Of a stretch of DNA of 64,000 nucleotides, positions 1 to 9,532 are shown in pieces (within the stretch, counting starts at the first letter, position 1; every line of letters begins with the position of its first letter). The stretch covers positions 1-64,000 of the forward strand of contig JASXSV010000008.1 of the NCBI GenBank assembly GCA_030674915.1. Reading direction: 5' to 3'. This DNA comes from Candidatus Endonucleibacter bathymodioli. Its GTDB lineage: Bacteria > Pseudomonadota > Gammaproteobacteria > Pseudomonadales > Endozoicomonadaceae. A model generated the notes under the pieces. The model was not told the origin of the DNA. It ran no database searches and saw nothing but the letters and a program-made list of their open reading frames with translations. The translations under genes were made by a program, and so were the position numbers.

Positions 1-1
1 C

Positions 2-371
2 GCGAAAGATTACATCGTGGGTTTTATTTTTTACAAATACCTATCCGACCAGCTGGCTCAGTTCGCCAAAGACCAAGGTATGTCTAGCGCTGAAATTATC
101 GCACTCAATGAAAACGATACCAGCTCCACCGACTACATCAAAAAAGAGCCAGGTTACTTTATTGGCTATGATGATCTGTTTTAATGAAAATACTTATTTG
201 ATACTTGCCTTGCGTTATAAAGAGTTATCCAGTGGATCAGGCGAAGAAAGTGACGGCAGTGATGCGGTACCTTTTGACATAGTAGGCCATTTAACCGAAA
301 TTGATACGGGGAAAATTGATGCCGATTATATGAACTCACGTTTTGATAAATACCTAAAAACCGTGCAGTAG
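2..371 (+). pseudogene. Type I restriction-modification remnant: hsdM start fused to hsdR interior
   Basis: Frame 2 from base 2 reads as the N-terminal part of a type I DNA methyltransferase subunit (residues like GFIFYKYLSDQLAQFA) and stops at 182-184. The next frame, from about 174, reads LALRYKELSSGSG and then DIVGHLTEIDTGKIDADYMN, which resembles the C-terminal part of HsdR and stops at 369-371. So the beginning of hsdM is joined to the end of hsdR and everything between (rest of hsdM, hsdS, most of hsdR) is gone. The upstream part lies outside the window. The locus cannot encode a working enzyme. Assignment is by remembered family motifs; the junction itself is visible in the reading frames. 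Confidence 0.7.
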
Positions 372-411
372 GGTATTAATAGCGCAGCTGATAAAGACAA
401 TATTCAAAAAA

Positions 412-849
412 ACAGTCGATGAATTGCATAAATCTTTCGCTACACTCACACAAGAAGAACAAAAAATAGCCAACCATTTTTTGAACGATGTACAGCGCGG
501 TGATGTGATTCCTGAAGGTGGCAAAACCTTTAAGCAGTATATTAGTGAATATCAATCTGAGGCGAAACAGTCACAAATCACAACGATAGTTGATGTTTTT
601 GGCAAGGACAATGATGCAGATAAAACGGCATTTCATGCAAAGTTAGATAAGATGATGAACACCAAAATAACAGCTTCTACTATCAATAAATTTGGGCATT
701 TTGATCTACTTAAAAGCTATATTGATAAAAGCAAAGCGAAAACTTACCTTGAAAAGCGTGGCAGAGTCGTCCTTTCGTCTTTTAAGGTGAATATGGAAGT
801 TGATACATTACTTGGGAAGTTTATTTTGTCTGGTGGAGTTGATGTTTGA
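412..849 (+). pseudogene. Type I restriction endonuclease HsdR, C-terminal fragment
   Basis: The frame reads KTVDELHKSFATLTQEEQK, then NDVQRGDVIPEGGKTFKQYI, and ends FILSGGVDV. This is the pattern of the HsdR C-terminal helical domain, which contacts the rest of the type I complex. It continues the fragment ending at 371, from which it is separated by a frameshift and stop around 371-412. No ATPase or nuclease motifs remain, so it is a relic. The first ATG/GTG/TTG codon in the frame is TTG at 424, but there is no reason to think it is used. Confidence 0.72.
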
Positions 850-979
850 CTAGTTTTAACTAACCATCATGCATCAGGCGCTGCCTCAGAAAACATAAAA
901 CTACGTCCGTGCCTCACTACCCTTTATTTTGCCGGTGAGCAGGGTTATGATTAAAAGAAATAAATAAACTGGAGAAATT

Positions 980-1531
980 ATGAAAACATTAATTGTCACT
1001 GCGGGGTACTCCCTTTTTGATGCTAAAGGACAGTTGAATAGTTACCTTGCATATTTGACCGAAAAAAACCTTGCGGAAAAAGGGCATAAGGTAAAATTCT
1101 CCGATGTGACAAAAGATACATGGAATGTGGATAGAGAAGTAACAAAGTTATTATGGGCAGAAACTGTAATTTATATCATGCCCATTATGTGGTTCAACAT
1201 GCCTGCCCCTATGGTGAGGTGGCTAGATGAAGTATTGCTCTATGAAAAGACATTTATTATCACAGATGAGTATGGTGAAGGTGGGCAAGTTCCAGCAGAC
1301 AATTTTATGATAGTCACCACCTCTAATATGAAGAGTAGTGACTTAGGGAAAGGATTCGTTCTAAAAGACGCTCCTCATATTGATGATGTTCTGCAACCAT
1401 TAATAATGACCAACAACTACCTCAGTATTCGTAATAAAATACCAACATTTCACGCTGACAATGTGATTTCCGGCGACACTAATTGGATAAAGTCAGCATA
1501 TGAAAAACATCTCAAAGCCAATTTTAAGTAG
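980..1531 (+). CDS. mdaB: MdaB-like NAD(P)H quinone reductase (flavodoxin fold)
   Basis: The 183-residue product matches the MdaB/NQO family: it starts MKTLIVTAGYSLFDAKGQLN, has the flavin-contacting segment IMPIMWFNMPAPMVRWLDEV near residues 67-86, and a GEGG turn near 100. The family reduces quinones by two electrons with NAD(P)H and FAD in the cytosol, limiting oxidative stress. The length is close to the usual 190-200. The ATG at 980 is preceded by a good ribosome site (ctggagaaatt). It stands alone between a dead restriction locus and IS debris but is intact. The exact substrate is unknown; function is inferred from similarity. Confidence 0.78.
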   Translation: MKTLIVTAGYSLFDAKGQLNSYLAYLTEKNLAEKGHKVKFSDVTKDTWNVDREVTKLLWAETVIYIMPIMWFNMPAPMVRWLDEVLLYEKTFIITDEYGEGGQVPADNFMIVTTSNMKSSDLGKGFVLKDAPHIDDVLQPLIMTNNYLSIRNKIPTFHADNVISGDTNWIKSAYEKHLKANFK

Positions 1532-1614
1532 GCATAGCACATAACAATCACATACTCTCGTCATCGTCACAAGATATCCATCTTGGCCGTGAACGGAGTC
1601 CCCTGCTAGTAACA

Positions 1615-1780
1615 GAACTCTTCTGTCAGATCCACGCAGTCAGGCGCTCATCAAAAATTATACGGCCCGTAATTAAGTGAGCTCTAGCCTCAGCACCCTA
1701 ATGTTGACAATAACGTTTTCCTTTGTTCTGGAGCAGGCAGTGACATGTTTTTTTAATCAGGCACTACCATCGCTCAAAGA
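1615..1780 (-). mobile_element. Degraded IS30-type remnant
   Basis: The text around cgctcatcaa, then cagcacccta, then gacaataacgttttcc parallels bases about 56325-56445 in the IS30-type remnant near 56 kb, with many substitutions. No reading frame survives. The rest of the 1532-1936 gap shows nothing I recognise. Confidence 0.5.
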
Positions 1781-1936
1781 AATTGGTCTAGACAACTAAA
1801 AAGTCAGCTATACTTAAACCCCACGACACTAGTTCATTTCGCGCCAATTCTTCCCTGCAAAAGCAAACGTATCCCCAGTTTAAGCGTCGGAGGTGGTGGC
1901 TCTGATACGGTGGATTGCTAGCCGAGAAATTTAAGG

Positions 1937-3505
1937 CTAATCTGCCCCAAGATCTTCCGTACACTCGCAAACATTAGACGAAGGTAAAGTAGGGGTTGGG
2001 CTATCTGCATACTTAAGCTCATAGATCCCGTGAGTGGTTGTATCACAATCCCAAAAGGAGACTAATATCAGGCGATTATCTGGGCTAAAGGAGACGGATC
2101 TGATGTCTTTTATGCAGCTATCAATCCTTACTTTTTCTATCCATTCCTTGTCCTTAGTCAAGCCCCATGCCATGATGTAACCATTATCACAGCCAAATGC
2201 CAAATGAAGGTTATCTGAGCTGAAGATAATATTTTTCGTTCTGACCACCTCTTCGGTGAATGCTGTTTCTATCCATTCTTCTGCTGTTCTCAGGCTACAG
2301 ATTTTGATGTTACCAAATAGATTACTGAGAACCACATGTGTACCGTCAGAGCTGATGGCTTCCTGATAACACAACCCAGTAGGAGTTGGAGTAGTGGTTT
2401 TATATACCCAATCCCCGCTGTCCTGCTGTTTGCTCAAAATGTTAATAGCCGTTTCGGGTATGTTGGATCCAGTCAATATATGAGAGCCATTGGTACTCAT
2501 GACAATTTCACCTGTGCCTGAAAGGATGGCTTTTTTTACCCATTTCCCATCCATCCCAATTCCCCAGACCGATGATGCTGCATTACAAAAAGCAATTACA
2601 AGATCGGTGCTATCTGAACTGAAAGAGATGCATTTTTTTTTCAACCTTTCAGCAAATTTACAAATAATAGTTTCATCGGTTAGTTGTCCAGTTGGCCCTA
2701 CGCGCCATATTGAGATACTATCACCGTGACTAATGGTATCAGTAGTCACTACGTACCGGCAATTACCGCTGATGTTGAGTGATTTGTGCCTGATTTCATG
2801 GGTAAGTGTGAATATTTTGCACCATTTCCCATTTGTGTCTAGGCCCCAGATTGTGTGATGTCCATTATCATCTATGGTCGGTACGTGACTGGTATCACCG
2901 TGAAAGTAAACTTTTTCAAGGGTACTGTTATATGGAATAGTATATTCTTTGGCCCATTCTCCATTATTATCTTGGCTCCAGATTATAACCGATCTACCAA
3001 GACTTTTGCACACAAGATGACGGCTGTCGGCGCTAAATCTGAGATCATAGGAATGATTGGAAAAATAGGATTTATGAGTTAGGCTGAATTTAGAGCAGTT
3101 AACCATTAGTTTGCTAATTGTGTACCATAAAACATGTGGGAAATAGAGGTATCCACTATTTTTAAGATTAATTGGATCGTTCGCTGCTTGTTCTTTGTAC
3201 GTAAACTGATTTACCCAGGCTGTGAGTTGTTTTTCACTAATTGTCGCTGCAATCCTTTTAAATTCATCCTGCTGACAACTAGAAAGTTTTGAAAAGAAAT
3301 TCCTAGCTATAAACGCATTATCAGCTACGAAATCCTTTAGTTTATGACAAGTTTTTGAAAAACTGTAAACATCTTGCACACTCAGACGCAAAAAGATATT
3401 GCTGATGATAACATCAGGAAGTTCAGAAAATAGCACCTGTTGCTCCTGTTGCTCCTGTGCATCAAGCTCTGAGCCGCCCTGTGCTTCTGAGTTTAAGAAA
3501 TCCAC
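1937..3505 (-). CDS. F-box protein with WD40-like repeats, eukaryote-like effector candidate
   Basis: This 522-residue reading starts at GTG 3505. Residues about 27-65 (SELPDVIISNIFLRLSVQDV, then SFSKTCHKLKDFV) fit an F-box, the motif by which eukaryotic proteins dock to SKP1 in ubiquitin ligases. From about 140 to 500 there are roughly eight WD-like units, each a strand pattern such as SFSSDS or SFSPDN, a variable stretch, then a W-x-x-D/G-x-x-GKW end; together they suggest a beta-propeller. Bacterial F-box proteins are known effectors in Legionella and others. Upstream, codons 3506-3550 continue open and encode a hydrophobic run (FLTLVILLSDISIAS) but have no usual start; an ATG at 3570 is one base out of frame across a 7-T tract. 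The true protein may therefore have a signal peptide and be frameshifted here. No neighbour shares its function. Confidence 0.72.
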   Translation of the reverse strand: MDFLNSEAQGGSELDAQEQQEQQVLFSELPDVIISNIFLRLSVQDVYSFSKTCHKLKDFVADNAFIARNFFSKLSSCQQDEFKRIAATISEKQLTAWVNQFTYKEQAANDPINLKNSGYLYFPHVLWYTISKLMVNCSKFSLTHKSYFSNHSYDLRFSADSRHLVCKSLGRSVIIWSQDNNGEWAKEYTIPYNSTLEKVYFHGDTSHVPTIDDNGHHTIWGLDTNGKWCKIFTLTHEIRHKSLNISGNCRYVVTTDTISHGDSISIWRVGPTGQLTDETIICKFAERLKKKCISFSSDSTDLVIAFCNAASSVWGIGMDGKWVKKAILSGTGEIVMSTNGSHILTGSNIPETAINILSKQQDSGDWVYKTTTPTPTGLCYQEAISSDGTHVVLSNLFGNIKICSLRTAEEWIETAFTEEVVRTKNIIFSSDNLHLAFGCDNGYIMAWGLTKDKEWIEKVRIDSCIKDIRSVSFSPDNRLILVSFWDCDTTTHGIYELKYADSPTPTLPSSNVCECTEDLGAD

Positions 3506-3545
3506 AGAAGCTATACTGATATCGCTTAGAAGAATTACCAGCGTT

Positions 3546-3570
3546 AAAAAAATAGTTGAACCTTTATCAT
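3546..3570 (-). other. Probable frameshifted signal-peptide start of the F-box gene
   Basis: On the minus strand ATG at 3570 begins MIKVQLFF and stops at 3544-3546. One extra T in the 7-T run (3546-3552) would make it continue as a hydrophobic segment ending ISIAS-VDFLN, directly into the F-box reading frame. The joined product looks like a Sec signal peptide. A phase-variable tract, a decay mutation or a sequencing error would all explain it. Confidence 0.6.
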
Positions 3571-3688
3571 AGTAGTCACTTTGGAAGTTAAGATGAGTGT
3601 ATGATTATAGTCTGGATAATAATACATGGTGTATTTCTTGGTCTTTTACGCAAAAGTTATTCTGCAGTCAGATTATATTTTAATATTG

Positions 3689-4771
3689 CGCGGATTTCAG
3701 TCATAAGTGCGCCATATTGAAAAAGTTGAGCCAGAGTGTACACTCACGGTTCGACCAAAAACCAATGTGAGACCACTTATGAATAAGCGTTATACCCACC
3801 TGACTCAAGAAGAAAGATACCAGATTTGGTCAGAGAAAAAAGCAGGAGTTTCAAATGAAATTATCGCCCAAGACTTAAGGCGTGATTTGAGTACCGTTAA
3901 AAGAGAGTTGGCTAGAAATACAGGGGCTAGAGGTTATCGCCCGAAGCAAGCACATAATTTTGCGCAGGAACGTCATCAACAGAAACCCAAAGCGACCAAG
4001 ATGGTAGCTGAACTGAAAGATAAAATTACTGACAGACTAAGTAAGCAGTGGAGCCCTGAGCAAATACAAGGACGCCTTAAACGAGATAATCAACCTTCTG
4101 TATGTCCCGCTACGATTTACCAGTTTATTCGAGAGGACAAAGCTGAGGGTGGTTGCTTGTATCAACATCTTCGGCACAAGAAGTATAAGCAAAGAACAGG
4201 AAAGCCCGATGCACGAGGCCAGATCCGAAACCGTGTTAGCATTGATGATCGACCTGGAATTGTGGATCAAAAAATACGTTTAGGCGATTGGGAAGCAGAC
4301 ACTGTAATTGGCAAAAGACACAAGGGTGTACTGGTTACATTAACGGAAAGAGTGAGTAAATTAAATTTGGTAAAACGTGTTCCTTCAAAGCACGCTGACG
4401 TGGTGACGAAAGCAATTATAACGATGCTCAAGCCTTACCAATCAGACTTACTCACGATCACATTTGATAACGGAAAGGAGTTTGCCTTTCATGAAAAAAT
4501 CAAGAAAAAGCTTAACGTAGATACCTATTTTGCTCACCCTTACTCCTCGTGGGAACGAGGTTTGAATGAAAATCATAATGGTTTGATAAGACAATATTTG
4601 CCCAAAAGCCAATCTTTGGATAATGTCACTGACAAAGAAATTTTAGATATACAAAACCGACTAAACCAAAGACCAAGAAAACTGTTAGACTTTAAAACAC
4701 CTGATGAGATTTATAGTGAAATGGCGTTAGCTGCATAAATTTTAAGGGCGCACTTATGACTAAAATCCGCG
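3689..4771 (+). mobile_element. Intact IS30-family insertion sequence
   Basis: Imperfect inverted repeats of about 25 bp bound the element: the left starts cgcggatttcagtcat at 3689, and the right, 4747-4771, is its reverse complement with one mismatch seen. The total of about 1083 bp is normal for IS30. It holds one complete transposase gene. I could not define a clear target duplication. It is the only apparently intact IS in the window; the other IS30-type copies have different ends. Confidence 0.85.
3779..4738 (+). CDS. IS30-family transposase
   Basis: From ATG 3779 the product is 319 residues, beginning MNKRYTHLTQEERYQIW, the typical helix-turn-helix start of IS30 transposases. The DDE catalytic core is complete: Asp in LGDWEADTVIG, Asp in TFDNGKEF, Glu in WERGLNENHNGLIRQ. 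The end has RLNQRPRKLLDFKTP, also family-typical. An upstream in-frame start at 3707 lies within the inverted-repeat region and is less likely. It lies entirely between the inverted repeats and is probably able to transpose. Confidence 0.9.
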   Translation: MNKRYTHLTQEERYQIWSEKKAGVSNEIIAQDLRRDLSTVKRELARNTGARGYRPKQAHNFAQERHQQKPKATKMVAELKDKITDRLSKQWSPEQIQGRLKRDNQPSVCPATIYQFIREDKAEGGCLYQHLRHKKYKQRTGKPDARGQIRNRVSIDDRPGIVDQKIRLGDWEADTVIGKRHKGVLVTLTERVSKLNLVKRVPSKHADVVTKAIITMLKPYQSDLLTITFDNGKEFAFHEKIKKKLNVDTYFAHPYSSWERGLNENHNGLIRQYLPKSQSLDNVTDKEILDIQNRLNQRPRKLLDFKTPDEIYSEMALAA

Positions 4772-4897
4772 ATATGTTCCGGTTAGGGGAGGATATGCTT
4801 AGAATAGTGCTCACAAAAACTGCGCAAAAAACGATCAAAATACTTTTTTAGATCTATTGCATATTTCTTCACGTACATAGGTATTATAGGCTGTTTT

Positions 4898-7303
4898 ATG
4901 ATTTTTATTTATAAATATGATCTTGCTAAGTTGGTGTTTAGCTTTGTTATTTGTCTATGTTTAATTGGCGGACACTGTCATGGAGTAGGTCGTGATGAAG
5001 TATACCATGAGTTATTGGCTGTTGTGCATGATATCAACAAATCTCTGCCAAGTCATGCTATAGTTTTGCATGGCTCTTTAGCATGGGAGTATATTATGGC
5101 TGATGCACATGATAGCCGTATAGTCTTGCAAGATATAAAGATAAATGACTTGGATTTTTTTGTTGATGGAACATGTTTTGAGGAAGTTATCGAAATGTTA
5201 AGATCTTGCATGAGTCAACTGTCCTTTGAAACACGAATAATAGAGTATAATAATATTACCTGGTGCTTTTGTTATTATGTAACGGGAAGTGGTAGAGTGG
5301 TAAGGGTGGCTGACTTTGTTAAGCTGGATAATTGGTTTTCTTCTCAAGATGTTTTTCTCATAAAAGGGAAAAAGTTTAATTTAAGTATTGCAAGTGCAAA
5401 TTGGATTCTTGCATATGAACAGCGATGGCTTAATAATCTAGAGCCAACGATTCGAGGTTATATTGATGTTATCAGAGAAGAAGGCAATAAGTGGTTAGCT
5501 CTTTCTGGGAATAGTGATCCTATTTATTCTATTTATAAAGCGTTTAGTAAATTTGATGAGCATATAGCTAAATTTGAGGAGATTGATTTTTTTAATAAAA
5601 TGCCATTTACGTCAAATATTGATGCCCAATTAATTAGTGCGAAAAACATATTGGATAACATTATTATCGATACAAATACATTTTTGTCAGATAGCTTTGG
5701 AATTGTTAAGGATAAGAAGGGAAAGTATGGAGGAAAGCCATCTTCATTGGACCATCGCAATAAGAAAATGGATGATGCATATACTGGGAAAGCAAAAAAA
5801 ACAGTATGGAATATTGATGCTAGTAAGTCAAGGAAAAATATAATCACTAACAGGAAAATAAAAAAGAAACAAGGTGACTCTCAAAGAATGATAGAGCCTT
5901 CTGATATTTCTATGTTAAGTGCTGATTTAGAGTGTAAAATGTTTGTCAGTGGTAAGAGTCGTGGTGTCTCTGGGAAAGGAATGTCCACAAAGAAGAGAGG
6001 GAAAAATATTCTTAATCAAGGTTCTTGCAATCGTGGAAAATACATATCTAAAGATGTAGATGGTGGGTTGGATGATGTTTTAGATGTGTCAAAAGGGTTA
6101 GATGCCCTCTCTATTAGTGAAAATGAAGATACTTGTTATGATTCTGGTGATGCCAATCCATTTACACCTTCTTTTAGTAAACAAAAGTTTTATAAAAAAG
6201 GTAGCTCTACTACAGTAAATAGTTATAGGAATTGTGAAGAATATTTTACTGTGACGTATGCTAAAATAAGGAATTTAGTCTTGCTGTCTATTCTAATTCT
6301 TTATTTTGGCCATGGTTTGTCAGCTGATGCTATTATAAATACTGCAGCAATTATTATGGTAGATGCTTCAGAGTTAATGTTTGCTATGTTAAGCTTTACT
6401 CTTAACCCGGAGAGCAATTGGGTTCTCACGTTGCCTGCCGTTTATACGTTTATACAATTTAAATATAAAAAGCAAATGAGGGGCAAAGTGAGTGCGGCAT
6501 CCTTTGGGGTGTTAATGTCAGCATATTCATCTATTTATGCGTATAAGTTCATTACTAGCGATTATAATAAAGTTGAATTATGTCCATTGCCAAGTTGGAT
6601 GAGTAAAATCAAACACATCCCAAAATATACTTATGCCGATCCTGATACTCATAAAATATCAAGTAGACGTAGTAGTATTTTTACTCCTGATCAATGGATA
6701 ACTCCAGATAAATTAACATGTAATAATCTTGTTGCTCTAGACAAGGCACTGAAGTCAGCGCAAGTGGAGGAGAGCAAAATTAGTGAATGTCTGGAGAGTT
6801 GCGGGTTAATTGATGATGCTGGTGTTTCCTCGATGTGTTATGTCAATGATTGGTCTCGTTATCAGAGTAATGTTCATATATTCAACCTTAGGAGTGAGTA
6901 TTGTCTTGATCGTGACCTCTGTGTTTCATTTAAACCCGTGGTGGGTACTATGGGATCTCATCGTATCGCAGGTTATGAAACGTGTTGCATCGAGTATGGC
7001 GCTGAGTGTATTTCCCCTACTGGTTTTTTGGCTGATGGAATTACTAAAGTTGATGATGTTAGTATGAGATTGGGTGGATTAGGAAATGGTGAATACGCGC
7101 TAAGAATGTTCACGATAGATGGTGGGATAGGTTCTTGGGGGCCGGAGATAGCCAATTTTCCAGTAGAGGATATGAATATTATGCTTGAAGGCATTTCAGC
7201 AACTGGTATGTATTCTGTGCAAAATATAGATACAGGTATGGTAAGTGCCATAATATGCTCTGTAAATAACAAAGTCATGGTATCTAGTTTTTTTGATCTG
7301 TAG
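4898..7303 (+). CDS. Secreted/membrane protein with N-terminal nucleotidyltransferase-like motif
   Basis: The 801-residue product starts MIFIYKYDLAKLVFSFVICL, a signal peptide or anchor. Residues 56-60 (VLHGS), 83-88 (NDLDFF) and about 135-141 (VRVADFV) follow the pattern of the polymerase-beta nucleotidyltransferase fold: a GS helix start, a D-x-D pair and a third Asp on a strand. Residues about 290-400 are lysine-rich and disordered-looking. Two or more membrane segments lie around 457-560 (NLVLLSILILYFGHG and following). The C-terminal 250 residues have several cysteines and are unrecognised. The giant protein at 10940-16231 has the same N-terminal layout, so the two seem to be paralogues in that part. 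The gene is AT-rich relative to the core genes and lies just after the intact IS30. No function can be assigned; an NTase effector is a hypothesis. Confidence 0.6.
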   Translation: MIFIYKYDLAKLVFSFVICLCLIGGHCHGVGRDEVYHELLAVVHDINKSLPSHAIVLHGSLAWEYIMADAHDSRIVLQDIKINDLDFFVDGTCFEEVIEMLRSCMSQLSFETRIIEYNNITWCFCYYVTGSGRVVRVADFVKLDNWFSSQDVFLIKGKKFNLSIASANWILAYEQRWLNNLEPTIRGYIDVIREEGNKWLALSGNSDPIYSIYKAFSKFDEHIAKFEEIDFFNKMPFTSNIDAQLISAKNILDNIIIDTNTFLSDSFGIVKDKKGKYGGKPSSLDHRNKKMDDAYTGKAKKTVWNIDASKSRKNIITNRKIKKKQGDSQRMIEPSDISMLSADLECKMFVSGKSRGVSGKGMSTKKRGKNILNQGSCNRGKYISKDVDGGLDDVLDVSKGLDALSISENEDTCYDSGDANPFTPSFSKQKFYKKGSSTTVNSYRNCEEYFTVTYAKIRNLVLLSILILYFGHGLSADAIINTAAIIMVDASELMFAMLSFTLNPESNWVLTLPAVYTFIQFKYKKQMRGKVSAASFGVLMSAYSSIYAYKFITSDYNKVELCPLPSWMSKIKHIPKYTYADPDTHKISSRRSSIFTPDQWITPDKLTCNNLVALDKALKSAQVEESKISECLESCGLIDDAGVSSMCYVNDWSRYQSNVHIFNLRSEYCLDRDLCVSFKPVVGTMGSHRIAGYETCCIEYGAECISPTGFLADGITKVDDVSMRLGGLGNGEYALRMFTIDGGIGSWGPEIANFPVEDMNIMLEGISATGMYSVQNIDTGMVSAIICSVNNKVMVSSFFDL

Positions 7304-7534
7304 AATTGATACAGGCTTGCCTGATAAAATCTCAATATGATTCGGGCAGTTGAAATTTCTTCGTGGAGGAGTTGGGTGTGATAAATTTCTTTTTTCAGCA
7401 AATGTATAAATGTCTAGCCTTCGTTCTCACGCTAACACAGAATACAATCACCAAGAGCGATATCTACACGTATAATTATTTTCTATTATAGAAACTGTGC
7501 TATCAAATAATCATATCTGGATCACGCTCACACT

Positions 7535-8036
7535 GGCTTTGTTCTTGGTGGAGTTAGGATCCTCGATATGGTGGCATCCATCAGCGTGCCTTCTTTGACC
7601 AGCACACCAGGATCACTCAGAAAATCATTTACTGAGTTGAAGATTTTGCGTACCAAATCATGAAGCTCTAACAAGTGACGGACGTTCATGATCGTGGTGT
7701 GATTAGGGCCCCCCCATTCAGTGATAGACTAGCAAGCAGGCGCATGTCAGTCGTACAGACATCCTCCATTTAGGGACCACTCATGCTGCACCACTGCTGT
7801 ATACATTGAGTACTCAGCATCGTCACTAAAGGATAAGGTCGTTTACCATTACCAAGCTTGGGGTAATATGGCTCGATAACTGACATCATCCGTTTCCAAA
7901 TAACCACCGTACCAAACCGCTCAATAAACTTCTCTTTGTGGGTTTTTCGGCGTTTGTTTTGGTGTTGGTGTCGGCGAAGATGAGTGGGTGTTCCATGGTT
8001 TATTCCATCAAAGAGCAATGACAGGGGTTCTCTCAT
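7535..8036 (-). mobile_element. IS5-family transposase remnant (N-terminal two thirds)
   Basis: The minus strand reads FIERFGTVVIWKRMMSVIEP then YPKLGNGKRPYPLVTML, the start of an IS5-family transposase. It breaks near 7770, then continues in another frame with DNA matching a transposase stretch (catgaacgtccgtcacttg, tggatgccacc) that parallels the remnant at 19203-19700. Several frameshifts and a missing end make it dead. The flanks 7304-7530 and 8040-8560 hold no recognisable gene and are very AT-rich. Confidence 0.75.
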
Positions 8037-8562
8037 TATGAGGACTTAATCGCACCGTCCTAAAAAATAATCTAAAAAAGAAGTTCTACGTAGCGTTGTC
8101 AAGCATAAGCAAACTAGTTTTTATGATTCAATAATGATTGACCATGACGCATTAAAACATCTCTATCATATCAATAATCTCATCTATTCATCTCTCTTGG
8201 AAAAACAATTGTTAGTTGTTGTGGGAATCTGGAAACACCAGTAAATTGTGGAAATTATCGTATAACGTCAATTGTTGCTAAATTGAGATTTTCACAAAAT
8301 TATTATTTTGCAATCTGACTTCGTTAAAAATATACTACGTTAATCATTTATGAGTATAAAATCTATCTTTGAGATAATTTGTCAATGATAAATGTGGGTC
8401 GTGCAAAGGTATATATCTTGTTGTTCGTACACATAGTATATCATCATGTATGACAAGAAAAGGATACACAAAATTGATATTGGAGTATGGTTGTTATGAG
8501 AAGTATGTGGGAATCATGTATATTTTTAATTGTTTATTACTTTTCCTCAAAGAGGAATGGCT

Positions 8563-9522
8563 ATGTGGAGTCCAAGTTATCAAGATCAGTCTAGCTCCTT
8601 ATCCCCTGTTAGCGGTGATCCTATTTCTGAAATCATAGATCCAATCATGCAGCATACTCCGCAATTGATATAGAATGCCATAAGCCCTTACTCCGCTATA
8701 TCAGTGTTAACTCTAAATCAGTAGATCATCGAATAGCCTCAATTTGCCAGCTGATATGTTATCTGACTTAACATCTCATACTTCCAATGTTACTAACGCT
8801 GGAAATTATGACCCCAAATCGTTATCTTGGGATAAAATGTATAGTTGCAATACCTGCGACAAGACATTCAACTATTACTCACATTTCGAGATACACATGC
8901 TCATCCACTCTGAGGATCAGCCATTTAGCTGCGGGATCTGTAACAAAAGATTTCGACGTAGTTCCCGCATCACTTCACACATGCGCATCCACACTGAGGA
9001 TAAGTTATTTAGCTGCACAACCTGCGAAAAGACATTCACCAACAGCTCCAATCTCAATGTACACATGCGCATCCACAATGATGAGAAGGCATACAACTGC
9101 ACAATCTGCGGCAAGAACTCCAGACAGAATTCCCATCTTGCGAGACACATGAGTATCTACTCCGATGATCAACCATATAGCTGGGGGACCTGCTATCAGA
9201 AATTCCGACATAAAATAAACTGCACCAGACATATGCTTATCCACGCGGATTATAAGCCGTATACCTGTAAGATCTGCAGCAAGGAATTCAGATGCAAATG
9301 AAATCTCAAGAGACACTTGCCCTCCCACACAGTTGATAAGCCCTATAGATGTGATATCTGCGCAATGGATTCGTATCTAAATGCAGCCTAAATACACACA
9401 TGTCCATCCACACAGGAGTGAAACCATATAGCTGCGAGACCGGCGACAAGAAATTCAGATGGAAAGACCAGCTCAAGAAACACAGACTCGCCGACCCACA
9501 ATGTTTATCAACAGACACGTAA
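8563..9522 (+). pseudogene. Broken C2H2 (Krueppel-type) zinc-finger gene
   Basis: The longest open part, about 8717-9301, encodes tandem C-x2-C-x12-H-x3-H fingers spaced by IH-x-ED-x-x-F/Y linkers like animal TGEKPY linkers. Fingers 1-3 are complete (for example FSCGICNKRFRRSSRITSHM), finger 4 has lost its last His (to Tyr) and finger 5 its first Cys (to Trp). Finger 6 is cut by TGA at 9299-9301 but the reading continues behind it (NLKRHLPSHT). Finger 7 has a frameshift near 9370, and an eighth finger (YSCETGDKKFRWKDQLKKH) ends at TAA 9520. A start with a good ribosome site (agaggaatggct) is ATG 8563, giving MWSPSYQDQSSSLSP, but stops and a frameshift lie between it and 8717. This was once a longer gene with at least eight fingers. 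Tandem C2H2 arrays are rare in bacteria, so acquisition from a eukaryote is likely. IS5 debris lies on both sides. Confidence 0.75.
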
Positions 9523-9532
9523 AGGAAATCAG

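Noticed and set aside
7309..7321. Caggc...gcctg hairpin after the 801-residue gene as a terminator
   Set aside because: The stem is five pairs with a tiny loop and there is no T run.
8917..9328. Open frames on the minus strand across the zinc fingers
   Set aside because: They mirror the repeated C2H2 codons and have no family features or ribosome sites.
8744..9522. The C2H2 region as host DNA contamination
   Set aside because: It sits between bacterial IS5 remnants without visible composition break, has no introns or host-like flanks, and has an upstream bacterial-style ribosome site. Read evidence is still needed.
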